64,000 nt of DNA from an uncultured Acidilobus sp. JCHS (GTDB lineage Archaea; Thermoproteota; Thermoprotei_A; Sulfolobales; Acidilobaceae): assembly GCA_000495735.1 (NCBI GenBank), contig AYMD01000002.1, forward strand, positions 323,278 through 387,277. Reading direction: 5' to 3'. Below the pieces are notes generated by a model that had not been told where the DNA came from, searched no databases, and worked only from the letters and a program-made list of their open reading frames with translations. Shown piece after piece: positions 1-8,247 of the stretch. Within the stretch, counting starts at the first letter, position 1, and the number at the start of each line of letters is the position of its first letter. The translations under genes and the position numbers were made by a program.

Positions 1-1774
1 CTACGAGGCCCATGTTCATGGCATCCTTAGCCGATATCATATCTCCAGTGAATATCAGCGACTTGGCCCTTCCCCTGCCAACAAGCCTCGGCAGACGCTG
101 CGTTCCCCCAGCCCCAGGTATAAAGCCGAGGTTTATCTCGGGCTGTCCCAGCATGGCGGTCTCGGAGGCTATCCTTATGTCGCCGCTCATCGATATCTCA
201 AGGCCGCCGCCGAGGGCGTAGCCGTTTATCGCGACTATTATCGGCTTAGTGTAGTACTGCATCTTGAGCGTCAGCTCCTGGAACTTCCTTGAGAATATGG
301 TGGCCTTGATGGGAGTTATTCCGGCGAATGCCGTTACGTCGGCCCCAGCGCTGAAGGCTCTCCCGGCGCCTGTTAGAACTATGACCCTGACATCGGCGTT
401 CTCCTCAAGCTCGTCAAGCGTCTGGCTCAGCTCAGCTATCATCTCGGGCGTTATAGTGTTAAGCTTGTTTGGCCTGTTGAGTATAATCCACGCTATCGGC
501 TTCTCATACCTTACTATGATGGTCTTCTTTACGACCTCCTCGTACTTAGCGTACTCGTAGAAGCCCTTGCCGGCCTTGATGCCTGTAGTCCCCTGCGACA
601 TCATCTGCCTCAGGAGCGGCTCAGGCTCATACTCAGGCCCTATGTCCTGCTTGAGCTGCTCCAGGGCCTTGACCACGGAGTCTATGCCGTACTGGTCGGC
701 AAACTCAAGGACACCCTTGGGCCAGCCGAGGCCCAGCTTGACGGCCTTATCTATGTCGTCCCTGGTGGCCACGCCGTTCGACAGCAGCCAAGCGGCCTCG
801 TTAACAGCTGGGGCCAACAGGAGCGCTGGGTCTACCTTGCCTGCGAGGTCCCTCGGTATCTCAGGCCTGGCGTAGGCCCCAGGCTTCGGGTACTGGTAGA
901 AGCCGATGCCTGTCTTCATGCCTAGCCTGTTAGCCTTATACATCTGCTCTATGAGCGGGCACGGGGTCTGCTTGAAGCCCCTCTGGGACATAGCGACGGC
1001 TATTAGGTAAAACACGTCAATGCCGCTGTAGTCGGCCAGCTCAAAGGCCCCCATGGGAAGCCCTAAGGTATACCTGACAGTAGCGTCCACCTCCTGTATT
1101 GTTGCCTTACCTTTAGCCACGAGCCAGCACGCCGTGTTCATGAAGCGGGCCAGCACCCTGTTCACTATGAAGCCCGGCACGTCCTTGTTAACGAGGACCG
1201 GCTGCTTGCCCATCCTCTTGGCTGTCTCGACCACGGCCTGAACAACCTCGTCGGCGGTCCTCTCGCCCCTTATCACCTCGACAAGTGGCATAAGGGGCGG
1301 CGGGTTGAAGAAGTGCATGCCAACGACGAGCTCCGGGGCCGTCGTGGCGGCCGCTATCTCAGTTATGGGCAGGCTGCTGGTGTTCGTCGCCATTATTATC
1401 CTGCCCTTTCTGTGCTGGTCTATGAACCTGAAGAGGGCCTGCTTCATCTCTAGCTTCTCCGGTATAGCCTCTATGACCATATCGGCCTCCGAGGCGGCCC
1501 TCGCCAACTCGTCGCTGAAGCTGCCGTCAGGCTTCACGCTCACCAGCGTGCTTATGCGTGACATCACTGCGTCAACGCTCTCCCTGATCTGCCCCTTCTC
1601 GGCCAGCTTGGAGAGGCTCCACCTGATCTTCTCTAGCGCGCCCCTCAGTATCTCATCGTTTATGTCAGCTACGTACACCTTGTAGCCGGCTATGGCTGCG
1701 ACCTCCGCTATCCCATGTCCCATAGTGCCAGCTCCTACGACTAAGACGGTCCTCACATCCTGGGCGGAGACCAT
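1..1774 (-). CDS. 3-hydroxyacyl-CoA dehydrogenase / enoyl-CoA hydratase fusion (3' end outside window)
   Basis: Bifunctional beta-oxidation enzyme hydrating enoyl-CoA and oxidising the 3-hydroxyacyl-CoA with NAD. It starts at ATG 1774 (MVSAQDVRTVLVVGAGTMG) and stays open to the window edge, so 591 residues are visible and the C-terminus is missing. Domain order seen: Rossmann NAD-binding domain with GAGTMGHGIAE near residues 15-25; two 3HCDH C-terminal domains (about 190-290 and 300-405, the second ending KAGKGFYEY); then a crotonase domain from about 410 with AFSAGADVTAF near 476 and PGAGGTQRLPR near 551, the parts forming the CoA oxyanion hole. This dehydrogenase-then-hydratase order is common in archaea and the reverse of bacterial FadB. 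A Shine-Dalgarno-like GGGAG lies just upstream. With the acyl-CoA dehydrogenase at 8.7 kb it suggests fatty acid or branched acyl-CoA oxidation. Confidence 0.93.
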   Translation of the reverse strand, partial: MVSAQDVRTVLVVGAGTMGHGIAEVAAIAGYKVYVADINDEILRGALEKIRWSLSKLAEKGQIRESVDAVMSRISTLVSVKPDGSFSDELARAASEADMVIEAIPEKLEMKQALFRFIDQHRKGRIIMATNTSSLPITEIAAATTAPELVVGMHFFNPPPLMPLVEVIRGERTADEVVQAVVETAKRMGKQPVLVNKDVPGFIVNRVLARFMNTACWLVAKGKATIQEVDATVRYTLGLPMGAFELADYSGIDVFYLIAVAMSQRGFKQTPCPLIEQMYKANRLGMKTGIGFYQYPKPGAYARPEIPRDLAGKVDPALLLAPAVNEAAWLLSNGVATRDDIDKAVKLGLGWPKGVLEFADQYGIDSVVKALEQLKQDIGPEYEPEPLLRQMMSQGTTGIKAGKGFYEYAKYEEVVKKTIIVRYEKPIAWIILNRPNKLNTITPEMIAELSQTLDELEENADVRVIVLTGAGRAFSAGADVTAFAGITPIKATIFSRKFQELTLKMQYYTKPIIVAINGYALGGGLEISMSGDIRIASETAMLGQPEINLGFIPGAGGTQRLPRLVGRGRAKSLIFTGDMISAKDAMNMGLV

Positions 1775-1848
1775 CCCTGATCTCCCACAGTAGAGGGGAG
1801 TTCAAGTAATTAAGTCCTCAAGGAGCTGGACGTCTATAACAAAAAGAA

Positions 1849-1854
1849 TTTAAA
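1849..1854 (+). promoter_or_regulatory. TATA box for the 88-aa ORF
   Basis: TTTAAA in an A-rich context, centred about 26 bp before the GTG at 1878. This is the spacing expected for a leaderless archaeal transcript beginning at the start codon. Confidence 0.55.
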
Positions 1855-1877
1855 GGCCACTTTAATCTGGGGCGTCG

Positions 1878-2144
1878 GTGACGTATATGAGCGAGTATCT
1901 GAGCGAGGTTAAGGATCTGCTTCAGAAGGAGGCCACAAAGTACGACATAAAGGTTGAAGTTAAGGGAAAGAACGTCATCTCGATCTCGAAGGGCGGTGCC
2001 GAGCTTATGAGCATACGCGACGCTGACGACAACGTGGAGATCACCTATAAGGGGCAGAAGTACGTCTATGACAAGTGGTATACGAAGCCTCAGCACCTGG
2101 CCCAGGTAGTCTTTAACGTGCTAAATGCGTCATCACAGAAGTGA
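1878..2144 (+). CDS. small conserved-type hypothetical protein (88 aa)
   Basis: Short acidic/basic soluble protein with no membrane segment and no motif I recognise. Predicted start GTG 1878 (MTYMSEYLSEVKDLLQ), with an alternative ATG at 1887. The TATA box at 1849-1854 favours 1878 by leaderless geometry. The sequence looks like an alpha-helix, then beta-strands (IKVEVKGKNVISI), then more strands and a C-terminal helix, so it is probably a compact folded domain. It is monocistronic and converges on the Cren7 gene, with a T-rich bidirectional terminator between them. Function unknown. Confidence 0.7.
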   Translation: MTYMSEYLSEVKDLLQKEATKYDIKVEVKGKNVISISKGGAELMSIRDADDNVEITYKGQKYVYDKWYTKPQHLAQVVFNVLNASSQK

Positions 2145-2178
2145 CTCAAAAAACAAAAAAGCTTATTCTATTTTTAAA
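2145..2178. terminator. T-rich bidirectional terminator between convergent genes
   Basis: The 34-bp gap holds a T5 run on the plus strand (CTATTTTT) and two A6 runs that are T6 runs on the minus strand. Each lies just after the stop codon of the gene read in that direction. T-rich tracts are the known archaeal termination signal. Confidence 0.6.
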
Positions 2179-2367
2179 TCACTTGACAGGGTAGTCGTCA
2201 GGTACCTTAGCCCTGAAGAACTTGCCAGTCTCAGGGCTCTTGAAGAGCCCTATCTTGACGCCCTTCCTGGTCTTAGGCGCGAGCGTCCAGACCTTTATGG
2301 GCGTCAGCTCGACCTCCTTGCCAGTGGTCGGGTCCTTAACCTTAACAGGCGGGAGCTTGGCGGACAT
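2179..2367 (-). CDS. creN7: chromatin protein Cren7
   Basis: Small basic DNA-binding chromatin protein of crenarchaea that binds the minor groove and bends duplex DNA. At 62 residues it has the usual family length (about 60). Family hallmarks seen: [17 protein letters not shown] at the N-terminus, the middle strands [19 protein letters not shown], and the C-terminal [17 protein letters not shown]. The start is ATG 2367, with GGTGTGGTGG just upstream acting as a Shine-Dalgarno-like stretch. It is a single-gene unit convergent with the 88-aa ORF. Its presence is a strong taxonomic marker for Crenarchaeota. Confidence 0.96.
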   Translation of the reverse strand: MSAKLPPVKVKDPTTGKEVELTPIKVWTLAPKTRKGVKIGLFKSPETGKFFRAKVPDDYPVK

Positions 2368-2558
2368 ACCACCACACCCCTATGGTCCGCCTTCAAAGTT
2401 ATAGCTCTAAGCTATTAAGCGTTATTGGTGTAACTTAAAGTTACTATCCCAGATATACTGAGCATCTTTAAAAGTAATATTAATGGTTTCCTTTAAACTA
2501 GGTGGGATATGGATAGCAAGCCTCTATCCAGGCGAAGCGAGGAAGGAGCCCTGCGTTC

Positions 2559-2666
<108 letters not shown>

Positions 2667-2719
2667 CCGCCGAGGCCCTTTGCCTCCCCAGGCTTAAGAG
2701 CGTTCATGCCGTTAGGTAG

Positions 2720-2735
2720 TTCGACTATAGTCGAA
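2720..2735. promoter_or_regulatory. 16-bp perfect palindrome upstream of mevalonate operon
   Basis: TTCGACTATAGTCGAA is fully self-complementary. It ends 24 bp before the TATA box of the HMG-CoA synthase operon, the position where archaeal Lrp-type activators often bind. It also lies about 55 bp upstream of the divergent tRNA-Lys. Inference: operator for a dimeric regulator. Confidence 0.45.
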
Positions 2736-2759
2736 AGAAAATCTGTCAAGTGCCTAACC

Positions 2760-2767
2760 TTTATAAA
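2760..2767 (+). promoter_or_regulatory. TATA box of the mevalonate operon
   Basis: TTTATAAA centred 26-27 bp before GTG 2790, fitting a leaderless transcript that starts at the HMG-CoA synthase start codon. Confidence 0.7.
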
Positions 2768-2789
2768 CTAGTGGCCCATGATGTAGGCG

Positions 2790-3857
2790 GTGCCCTATAG
2801 CTTGGGAAGTGTGAGGGCAGGAGTACATGGATGGGGGGCCTACATTCCTATCTACAGGCTCCCCATGGCCGAGATCGCTAGGATATGGGGCTGGCACCCT
2901 GAGCAGTACAGGGGGCTCGCAGTTGACGAGAAGGCCATCGCAGGCCCTGACGAGGACTCCGTGACCATGGGTTATGAGGCTGCGAGGAACGCCATAGCGA
3001 GGGCGCAGGTCAGGCCGCGGGAAATAGAGGCCGTGTTCTTCGGAACCGAGTCGAAGCCCTATGCAGTCAAGCCCAGCGCTACTATCGTAGCGGAGGCCCT
3101 GGGCATAACCCCAATGACCATGGCTAGCGACCTTGAGTTCGCCTGCAGGGCCGCCAGCGAGGGCATGAGGGCCCTGACGGGCATGGTGTCCTCAGGCCTG
3201 ATAAAGTACGGCCTTGTGATAGGCAGCGACACAGCTCAGGCTAATCCTGGGGACGTCCTGGAGTTCACGGCAGCCAGCGGCGCTGCAGCGTTCGTGATAG
3301 GACCTGAGAAGGGCGCGGCCGCAATAATAGAGGACTCCGCAACGTTCGTGACGGACACCCCTGACTTCTGGAGGAGGTCAGGCGAGCCGTACCCGCTCCA
3401 CGGCGAGGGCTTCACAGGCGAGCCCGCCTACTTCTATCACATAGAGAGCGCTGTCAAGGCCCTCTTTGAGAGGACGGGACTTAGGCCGAGCGACTTCAAG
3501 TACGCCATATTCCATCAGCCCAACGGCAAGTTCCCAGTGAAGGTAGGGCAGGACCTCGGGTTCACATTGGATCAGCTGAAGGAGGGGCTCGTGACGCCCA
3601 TGATAGGGAACACCTATAACGCCAGCGCGCTCATGGGCTTCGCTAAGGTGCTAGACAAGGCCAAGCCCGGCGACAGGATACTCCTAGCCCCCTTTGGTAG
3701 CGGTGCGGGAAGCGACGCCTACTCTGTCCTGGTCACCGACGCGGTAGAGGCTAAGAGGCTTCTCGCGCCCACGGTTGAGCAGTACCTGGCCAGAAAGGTT
3801 AAGGTTGACTACGGCTTCTACGCCAAGAGCAGGGAGATAATTTACGTGATCAAGTGA
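2790..3857 (+). CDS. hydroxymethylglutaryl-CoA synthase, archaeal type
   Basis: Condenses acetyl-CoA with acetoacetyl-CoA to HMG-CoA, early in the mevalonate route to isoprenoid membrane lipids. The length of 355 residues fits the archaeal family (about 350). The thiolase fold carries the nucleophilic Cys in DLEFACRAASEG (about residue 119), a His in YAIFHQPNGKFP (about 239), and GNTYNAS near 270. The GTG start is fixed by the TATA box 26 bp upstream. It is first in a tight four-gene operon with the thiolase-fold protein (11 bp gap), DUF35 protein and HMG-CoA reductase. In archaea, thiolase, DUF35 protein and this synthase are known to form one complex that channels acetoacetyl-CoA. Confidence 0.95.
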   Translation: MPYSLGSVRAGVHGWGAYIPIYRLPMAEIARIWGWHPEQYRGLAVDEKAIAGPDEDSVTMGYEAARNAIARAQVRPREIEAVFFGTESKPYAVKPSATIVAEALGITPMTMASDLEFACRAASEGMRALTGMVSSGLIKYGLVIGSDTAQANPGDVLEFTAASGAAAFVIGPEKGAAAIIEDSATFVTDTPDFWRRSGEPYPLHGEGFTGEPAYFYHIESAVKALFERTGLRPSDFKYAIFHQPNGKFPVKVGQDLGFTLDQLKEGLVTPMIGNTYNASALMGFAKVLDKAKPGDRILLAPFGSGAGSDAYSVLVTDAVEAKRLLAPTVEQYLARKVKVDYGFYAKSREIIYVIK

Positions 3858-3868
3858 GGTGATGAGGT

Positions 3869-5011
3869 TTGCAGGTGTTCGTGGAAGGGGTTGGGATGAC
3901 AAAGGTTGAAAGACATTATGAGAAGGGCCTCAGCCACCTGGCCGCAGAGGCCGCCTTTAAGGCCCTTGATGAGGCGGGAAGACCTGGAGGGGTGGACTAC
4001 ATTGTCGTCGCAAACGCCTTGGCAACGCTACAGGACGAACAGCTCGACCTAGGGGGCTACCTAGCGGCCTCCCTTGGTCTGAGGGGCGTCAGGGCGCTAA
4101 CCATTGAGGCCGGCGAGGCCAGCGGCCTCGCGGCCGCCCAGGTCGCGGCCTCCCTCATAGAGTCAGGCATGGCTGACAAGGTCCTGCTAGTAGGCGTGGA
4201 GAAGGTAACGGAGTTCCCCAGCGGCAAGGCTTATAGACACCTTCAGATGGTCTATGACTCTGAGAGCCGGTCGTACTATAACGTTGGCTTCGCGGCTGAC
4301 GCCGCTATGCTCACGAGGTTATACATGGAGACCTATGGCGTTGATCGCGAGCTGCTTTCCTACTGGCCTGCCCTCATGCATAATAACGCTAAGGAGAACC
4401 CTTACGCCATGCTGAACTTCGCTATTAAGCCCGACCGCGTCTCCAAGGCGCTCGCCATAGCGGAGCCGTTAACGCTGCTCGACACCTTCCCACTCGGAGA
4501 TGGGGCGGCTGCAGTCGTCCTGTCGAGCGAGGACTCATCTTCAAAGCCTATGGCCAGGATAACCGCCATAGAGTCAGCGACAGGGCTTGGCTCTATTGAG
4601 CTAAGCGATGACCCGTTGATCATAGACAGCGTGGCCGAGGCCTACAAAAGGCTGTCCTCGTTGACCGGCGTTGATCGCTTCGACTTCATAGAGCTGCACG
4701 ACTCATTCACCATAACGGCTATGCTCGTACTTGAGAGCATAGGCGTAGCCCCTAAGGGCAAGGCGGCTGAAATGGTGGCCCAGGGGTCCTTCTCCCCTAC
4801 CGGCTCCGGCCCCGTGGCCAACCCGAGCGGGGGCCTCAAGGCCAGGGGACACCCGATAGGCGCAACGGGCGTCTACCAGTTGGCGGAGGCCTCACTACAG
4901 GTGGCTGGCAAGTTCCCAGGCGTACAAGTGAGAGGGGCTAAGAGGGGCCTGGTGATCTCGATGAACGGCCTTGGATCGAACTCGTTTGTCGCGCTTGTTG
5001 AGGGGGTGTGA
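3869..5011 (+). CDS. thiolase-fold protein (acetyl-CoA acetyltransferase family) with Cys-to-Glu at the nucleophile position
   Basis: SCP2-thiolase-type protein of 380 residues, the usual length, starting at TTG 3869. By position it should be the acetoacetyl-CoA thiolase of the thiolase/HMG-CoA synthase/DUF35 complex. The His motif KARGHPIGATG and the ELHDSFTI motif are intact. However, the segment that normally reads VExACASG reads TIEAGEASGLAAA here, which puts Glu83 where the acyl-accepting Cys belongs; the codon is clearly GAG. Without Cys the normal ping-pong thiolase reaction should not work. It may be a structural partner, or do chemistry like the Cys-to-Gln decarboxylating ketosynthases. 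The fold assignment is firm; the activity is open. Confidence 0.9.
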   Translation: MQVFVEGVGMTKVERHYEKGLSHLAAEAAFKALDEAGRPGGVDYIVVANALATLQDEQLDLGGYLAASLGLRGVRALTIEAGEASGLAAAQVAASLIESGMADKVLLVGVEKVTEFPSGKAYRHLQMVYDSESRSYYNVGFAADAAMLTRLYMETYGVDRELLSYWPALMHNNAKENPYAMLNFAIKPDRVSKALAIAEPLTLLDTFPLGDGAAAVVLSSEDSSSKPMARITAIESATGLGSIELSDDPLIIDSVAEAYKRLSSLTGVDRFDFIELHDSFTITAMLVLESIGVAPKGKAAEMVAQGSFSPTGSGPVANPSGGLKARGHPIGATGVYQLAEASLQVAGKFPGVQVRGAKRGLVISMNGLGSNSFVALVEGV

Positions 5012-5014
5012 GCC

Positions 5015-5440
5015 TTGTCGATGGAGCTCTCGATACCTAGGTTCTGGAGGTTTAAGCACTCAATTTACAGGCTCCAGGCGGCCCGGTGCCGCTCCTGCGG
5101 AAGGGTCCACTACCCGCCGAAGAACGCGTGCCCCTACTGCGGCAGCCGCGACCTCGAGCCTGTAGAGCTCCCCAAGAGGGGAAAGCTCGTCAGCTACACT
5201 ACAGTATACGCGGTCCCTGACGGCTCGAGGCAGTACTCACCTATCTATGTCGGCCTTATCGACCTAGGCCTGACTAAGGTGGTCACTGAGCTGACGGATA
5301 TAGCTGATCCTTCCCAGCTCAGGAAAGGCATAGAGATGGAGGCCGTCCTACGGAAGGCAAGGGTTGACAGGGACGCCGGCCTCATATATTACGTGCTGAA
5401 GTTCAGGCCAGCCATGGGGGTACCTGATGTCCAAGCCTGA
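5015..5440 (+). CDS. DUF35 OB-fold/zinc-ribbon protein of the HMG-CoA synthase complex
   Basis: Non-catalytic acyl-CoA-handling protein of 141 residues. Near the N-terminus is a rubredoxin-like zinc ribbon (RCRSCGRVHYPPKNACPYCG, about residues 26-45), followed by an OB-fold (LVSYTTVYAVPDG to the C-terminus). In the described archaeal complex this protein bridges thiolase and HMG-CoA synthase and holds the shared CoA pantetheine arm. Start TTG 5015, 3 bp after the thiolase stop; ATG 5021 is an alternative. Its 3' end overlaps the HMG-CoA reductase start by 14 bp, implying translational coupling. Confidence 0.9.
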   Translation: MSMELSIPRFWRFKHSIYRLQAARCRSCGRVHYPPKNACPYCGSRDLEPVELPKRGKLVSYTTVYAVPDGSRQYSPIYVGLIDLGLTKVVTELTDIADPSQLRKGIEMEAVLRKARVDRDAGLIYYVLKFRPAMGVPDVQA

Positions 5441-6677
5441 CGTGGAGGACAGAGTTAATGAGGCCTTAAAGAGGCTTGAGGCAGGGGAGCTCAGCATAAG
5501 TAAACTTGACGACTTTTTGGGGAACCCTAACCTGGCCGCCCTGGCCAGGAGGCTCTTCCTCGAGAGGAAGTATAACGTTAAGCTGACGTCCATAGCGTCC
5601 ACGGTCATAGACTTCATAGGGGTCGTTGGAAGGAACATCGAGAACCCCATAGGGGCCGCCCAGGTGCCCATAGGAATCGTGGGTCCCCTGCTTGTACACG
5701 GCGACTACGCAAGGGGTGAGTTCTACGTGCCCATGGCGACGACCGAGGGGGCGCTGGTAGCGGGCGTTAACAGGGGCGTTAAGGCGGTCACGCTGAGCGG
5801 AGGGGCCAGGGCCAAGGTGCTCTACGACGGCATGGCCAGGGCCCCCCTAATCTGGACCCCAAGCGTTGATGAAGCCTATAAGCTAGCCTCCTGGATCAGG
5901 GAGAACCTGGAGGCCCTTAAGTCCGAGGTCAAGAAGGTCACCAGGCATGGGGAGCTCGTTAACGTGCAGACCTTCATAGTTGGTAACGTCCTGTGGCCGA
6001 GGTTCGTCTTTAAGACCGGTGACGCCATGGGCATGAACATGGCGACCATAGCGTCTGACAGGCTGTGCTCATTTATATTGGAAAGGTATGGGGGCTCCGT
6101 TAAGTGCGTAACCGTTAGCGGCAACCTCTGCACGGACAAGAAGCCCAGTGCCATTAACAGGGTCCTCGGAAGAGGCAAGTACGTGGTGGCCGAGGCCATA
6201 ATAAAGGGGGACGTAGTAAGGAAGGTGTTGAAGACCACAGCAGAGGACGTGCACTACGCCAACGTCTCCAAGAACCTGCTGGGCAACGCTGTCGCTGGCA
6301 GCCCCAGCTTTAACGGACATGTGGCGAACATGATAGCGGCCATCTTCATAGCGACAGGTCAGGACGTGGCCCAAGTAGTTGAGAGCAGCATGGCCTACAC
6401 CTGGACTGAGGTCAGGGGGGAGGACCTCTACATATCCGTCACCCTCCCAAGCCTTGAGGTCGGCACCGTCGGCGGGGGCACCTGGCTTCCCACGCAGAGG
6501 GAGGCGCTAGAGCTACTTGGCGTGGCCGGCGGTGGCGATCCCCCTGGGACTAACGCCCTGAAGCTCGCTGAGATAGTCTCGGCAACAGTTCTGGCCGGCG
6601 AGCTCAACCTGCTGGCGTCCCAGGTTACCGGGGAGCTGGCCAAGGCCCACGAGAGGCTTGGAAGGGGCCGCGGCTAG
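5427..6677 (+). CDS. hmgA: hydroxymethylglutaryl-CoA reductase (class I)
   Basis: NADPH-dependent reduction of HMG-CoA to mevalonate, the committed step of archaeal lipid synthesis. 416 residues, the usual length of the soluble archaeal enzyme, with no membrane anchor. Seen: ENPIGAAQVPIGIVGPL (substrate loop), catalytic Glu in MATTEGALVAGVNRG, catalytic Lys in LCTDKKPSAIN, DAMGMNMA (dinucleotide-binding region), catalytic Asp in GQDVAQVVESS, and the C-terminal flap His in ELAKAHERLGRG. It is the last gene of the mevalonate operon. Its TAG stop shares CTAG with the stop of the convergent dehydrogenase. Confidence 0.96.
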   Translation: MSKPDVEDRVNEALKRLEAGELSISKLDDFLGNPNLAALARRLFLERKYNVKLTSIASTVIDFIGVVGRNIENPIGAAQVPIGIVGPLLVHGDYARGEFYVPMATTEGALVAGVNRGVKAVTLSGGARAKVLYDGMARAPLIWTPSVDEAYKLASWIRENLEALKSEVKKVTRHGELVNVQTFIVGNVLWPRFVFKTGDAMGMNMATIASDRLCSFILERYGGSVKCVTVSGNLCTDKKPSAINRVLGRGKYVVAEAIIKGDVVRKVLKTTAEDVHYANVSKNLLGNAVAGSPSFNGHVANMIAAIFIATGQDVAQVVESSMAYTWTEVRGEDLYISVTLPSLEVGTVGGGTWLPTQREALELLGVAGGGDPPGTNALKLAEIVSATVLAGELNLLASQVTGELAKAHERLGRGRG

Positions 6678-7555
6678 CCCTGCGAGACCTTTCTGTAGAG
6701 CTCTATCAAGGCCGAGACGTCAAGGTCCCCGAGGCCGAGGCCCTCCGCCATCCTATAGAGGCTTGAGACAAGCGACGTGAGGGGCAGAGGCACCTTAAGC
6801 CTCTGGGCCTCCCTCACCATTATCTCTGCGTCCTTTCTCATGTGTTTAAGCGCGAACTGGACGCTGTAGTCAGAGCTCAGCATCTTTGGGACCTTAAGCG
6901 AGCTACTGGGCGACCTAGTCCCACTGATGTTAAGGAACAGGTCTGTAATTTGCTCAGGCGAGAGCCCGGCCCTCTGGGCGAAGTTAATGGCCTCGGCGAG
7001 CCCGTTTATGAAGGCAGCGAGCATCATGTTGCCAGCCAGCTTCATGTAGAGGCCGAAGCCGTTAGGACCTACGTAGAGGACTCTTCCCGCCGTGGCGCTC
7101 AGTATGGGCTCTATTTCAGGGTACCGCTCTCGGGGCCCTCCTACAAGCACTGTTATCCTCTTCTGCTCGACGTCAACAGAGGTACCCATTATAGGCGCGT
7201 CGAACATGACCCCTCCGGCCTCTGAGACCTTGGCGGCCAGCGAGACGCTGGTCGTAGGCGATATTGTTGACATCTCGATAATGACCTTGCCCTTTATGTG
7301 TGGGAGAAGGGCCTCTATAACTGAGCTGACGGCAGCGTCGTCCGACAGCACTGTAATTATGTAATTCACGTCTGCAGCGAGCTCGGCTGGCGACGAGTGG
7401 ACCTTTACGTCAGGGTGCTTCGCATGGAAGTCCTCGGCCTTGGCCCTGGACCTGTTATAAACACCTGTCAAAAGCCCCGCCCTGTAGAGGTTTTCGGCTA
7501 TCCTTGAGCCCATGAGGCCCAGGCCTATAACCCCAACCCTGGTCATAGTGGCCAT
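6674..7555 (-). CDS. beta-hydroxyacid dehydrogenase family protein (3-hydroxyisobutyrate dehydrogenase-like)
   Basis: NAD(P)-dependent oxidoreductase of the 6-phosphogluconate/3-hydroxyisobutyrate dehydrogenase superfamily, 293 residues, full length. The Rossmann signature GVIGLGLMGSRIAENL is at about residues 7-22. The substrate motif appears as DAPIMGTSVDVEQ, where the family usually has DAPVSGG. The catalytic Lys lies in YMKLAGNMMLAAF (about 178). The substrate could be 3-hydroxyisobutyrate (valine breakdown), glyoxylate or succinic semialdehyde; sequence alone cannot decide. Start ATG 7555; monocistronic on the minus strand. Confidence 0.88.
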   Translation of the reverse strand: MATMTRVGVIGLGLMGSRIAENLYRAGLLTGVYNRSRAKAEDFHAKHPDVKVHSSPAELAADVNYIITVLSDDAAVSSVIEALLPHIKGKVIIEMSTISPTTSVSLAAKVSEAGGVMFDAPIMGTSVDVEQKRITVLVGGPRERYPEIEPILSATAGRVLYVGPNGFGLYMKLAGNMMLAAFINGLAEAINFAQRAGLSPEQITDLFLNISGTRSPSSSLKVPKMLSSDYSVQFALKHMRKDAEIMVREAQRLKVPLPLTSLVSSLYRMAEGLGLGDLDVSALIELYRKVSQG

Positions 7556-7678
7556 CCTGATCTAAACAGCGTAATTGCCATTATAAGAGCTAGCCTTTAC
7601 GCGCAACGCTGATCTAACAAGCAGTGCGCCAATCACGAACAACGGTCTGTGTCAGGCCACCCCTGCACATATGTGGGC

Positions 7679-8188
7679 CTAACACCTTAGGCCCTGGGAC
7701 CGCGCGCACTGGGAGAGAGAGTCGAGGACCGTCTTAACTTTAGGAACTAGCCTTCTGGCCGCCTGAAGCATTAAGTAGGCGTCCTTAGCGAGCTGCTCAG
7801 GGCTTAGAGGGCCGCTGAACGTAGCGCCCTCCAGCCTGACCCTGTAAGAGTCCTGGAATATTCCCAGGCCGAAGTCCTTGTCGCTGACCATGAACTGACC
7901 AGGACTCTCCACTATTGATATGGCGTTGGTCCCCACTTTCCACACCTTCAGCGAGCCCTCCTCCTTCATGTAGTAAGTCCCGCCGCAGCTCGTCGCGCAC
8001 AGCGTTGAGCCCCCTGCCTGGACGCAGTTGCCCTTAGATGACGAGATGCACTCGACGTACTTTACTATCCTCTCCACAGCGTCGCTCAGCTCCGTAACCT
8101 CTGATATAACCGATGAAACCTGTAGAGCTGCTGCCTCCTTTCTGAGCCCCCTTGATACCTCCTCTAACTTCCTTACTGCGGTGCTCAA
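7679..8188 (-). CDS. hypothetical protein (169 aa)
   Basis: I do not recognise the family. Predicted start ATG 8188. Residues 1-50 look like a long amphipathic helix or coiled coil (VRKLEEVSRGLRKEAAALQ). A cysteine-rich middle follows (CISSSKGNCVQ, then STLCATSCGG), then beta-strand sequence, then a helical tail ending CARSQGLRC. The paired cysteines could bind metal or form disulfides. No signal peptide or membrane segment is seen. The gene is divergent from another unrecognised gene at 8248 with about 60 bp between the starts, so the two may share control. Confidence 0.65.
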   Translation of the reverse strand: MSTAVRKLEEVSRGLRKEAAALQVSSVISEVTELSDAVERIVKYVECISSSKGNCVQAGGSTLCATSCGGTYYMKEEGSLKVWKVGTNAISIVESPGQFMVSDKDFGLGIFQDSYRVRLEGATFSGPLSPEQLAKDAYLMLQAARRLVPKVKTVLDSLSQCARSQGLRC

Positions 8189-8224
8189 GGTCCTCGTCGC
8201 CTAGGCCTGAGTCCATAGACGGAT

Positions 8225-8230
8225 TTTAAA
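8225..8230 (+). promoter_or_regulatory. TATA box for the 126-aa ORF
   Basis: TTTAAA centred about 21-24 bp before GTG 8248 / ATG 8251, consistent with a leaderless start. Confidence 0.45.
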
Positions 8231-8247
8231 GCTAAACCCGACCAAGG

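Noticed and set aside
12..875. Plus-strand ORFs antisense to the HADH/ECH fusion
   Set aside because: The minus frame gives clear, conserved enzyme motifs throughout; the plus ORFs are shadows.
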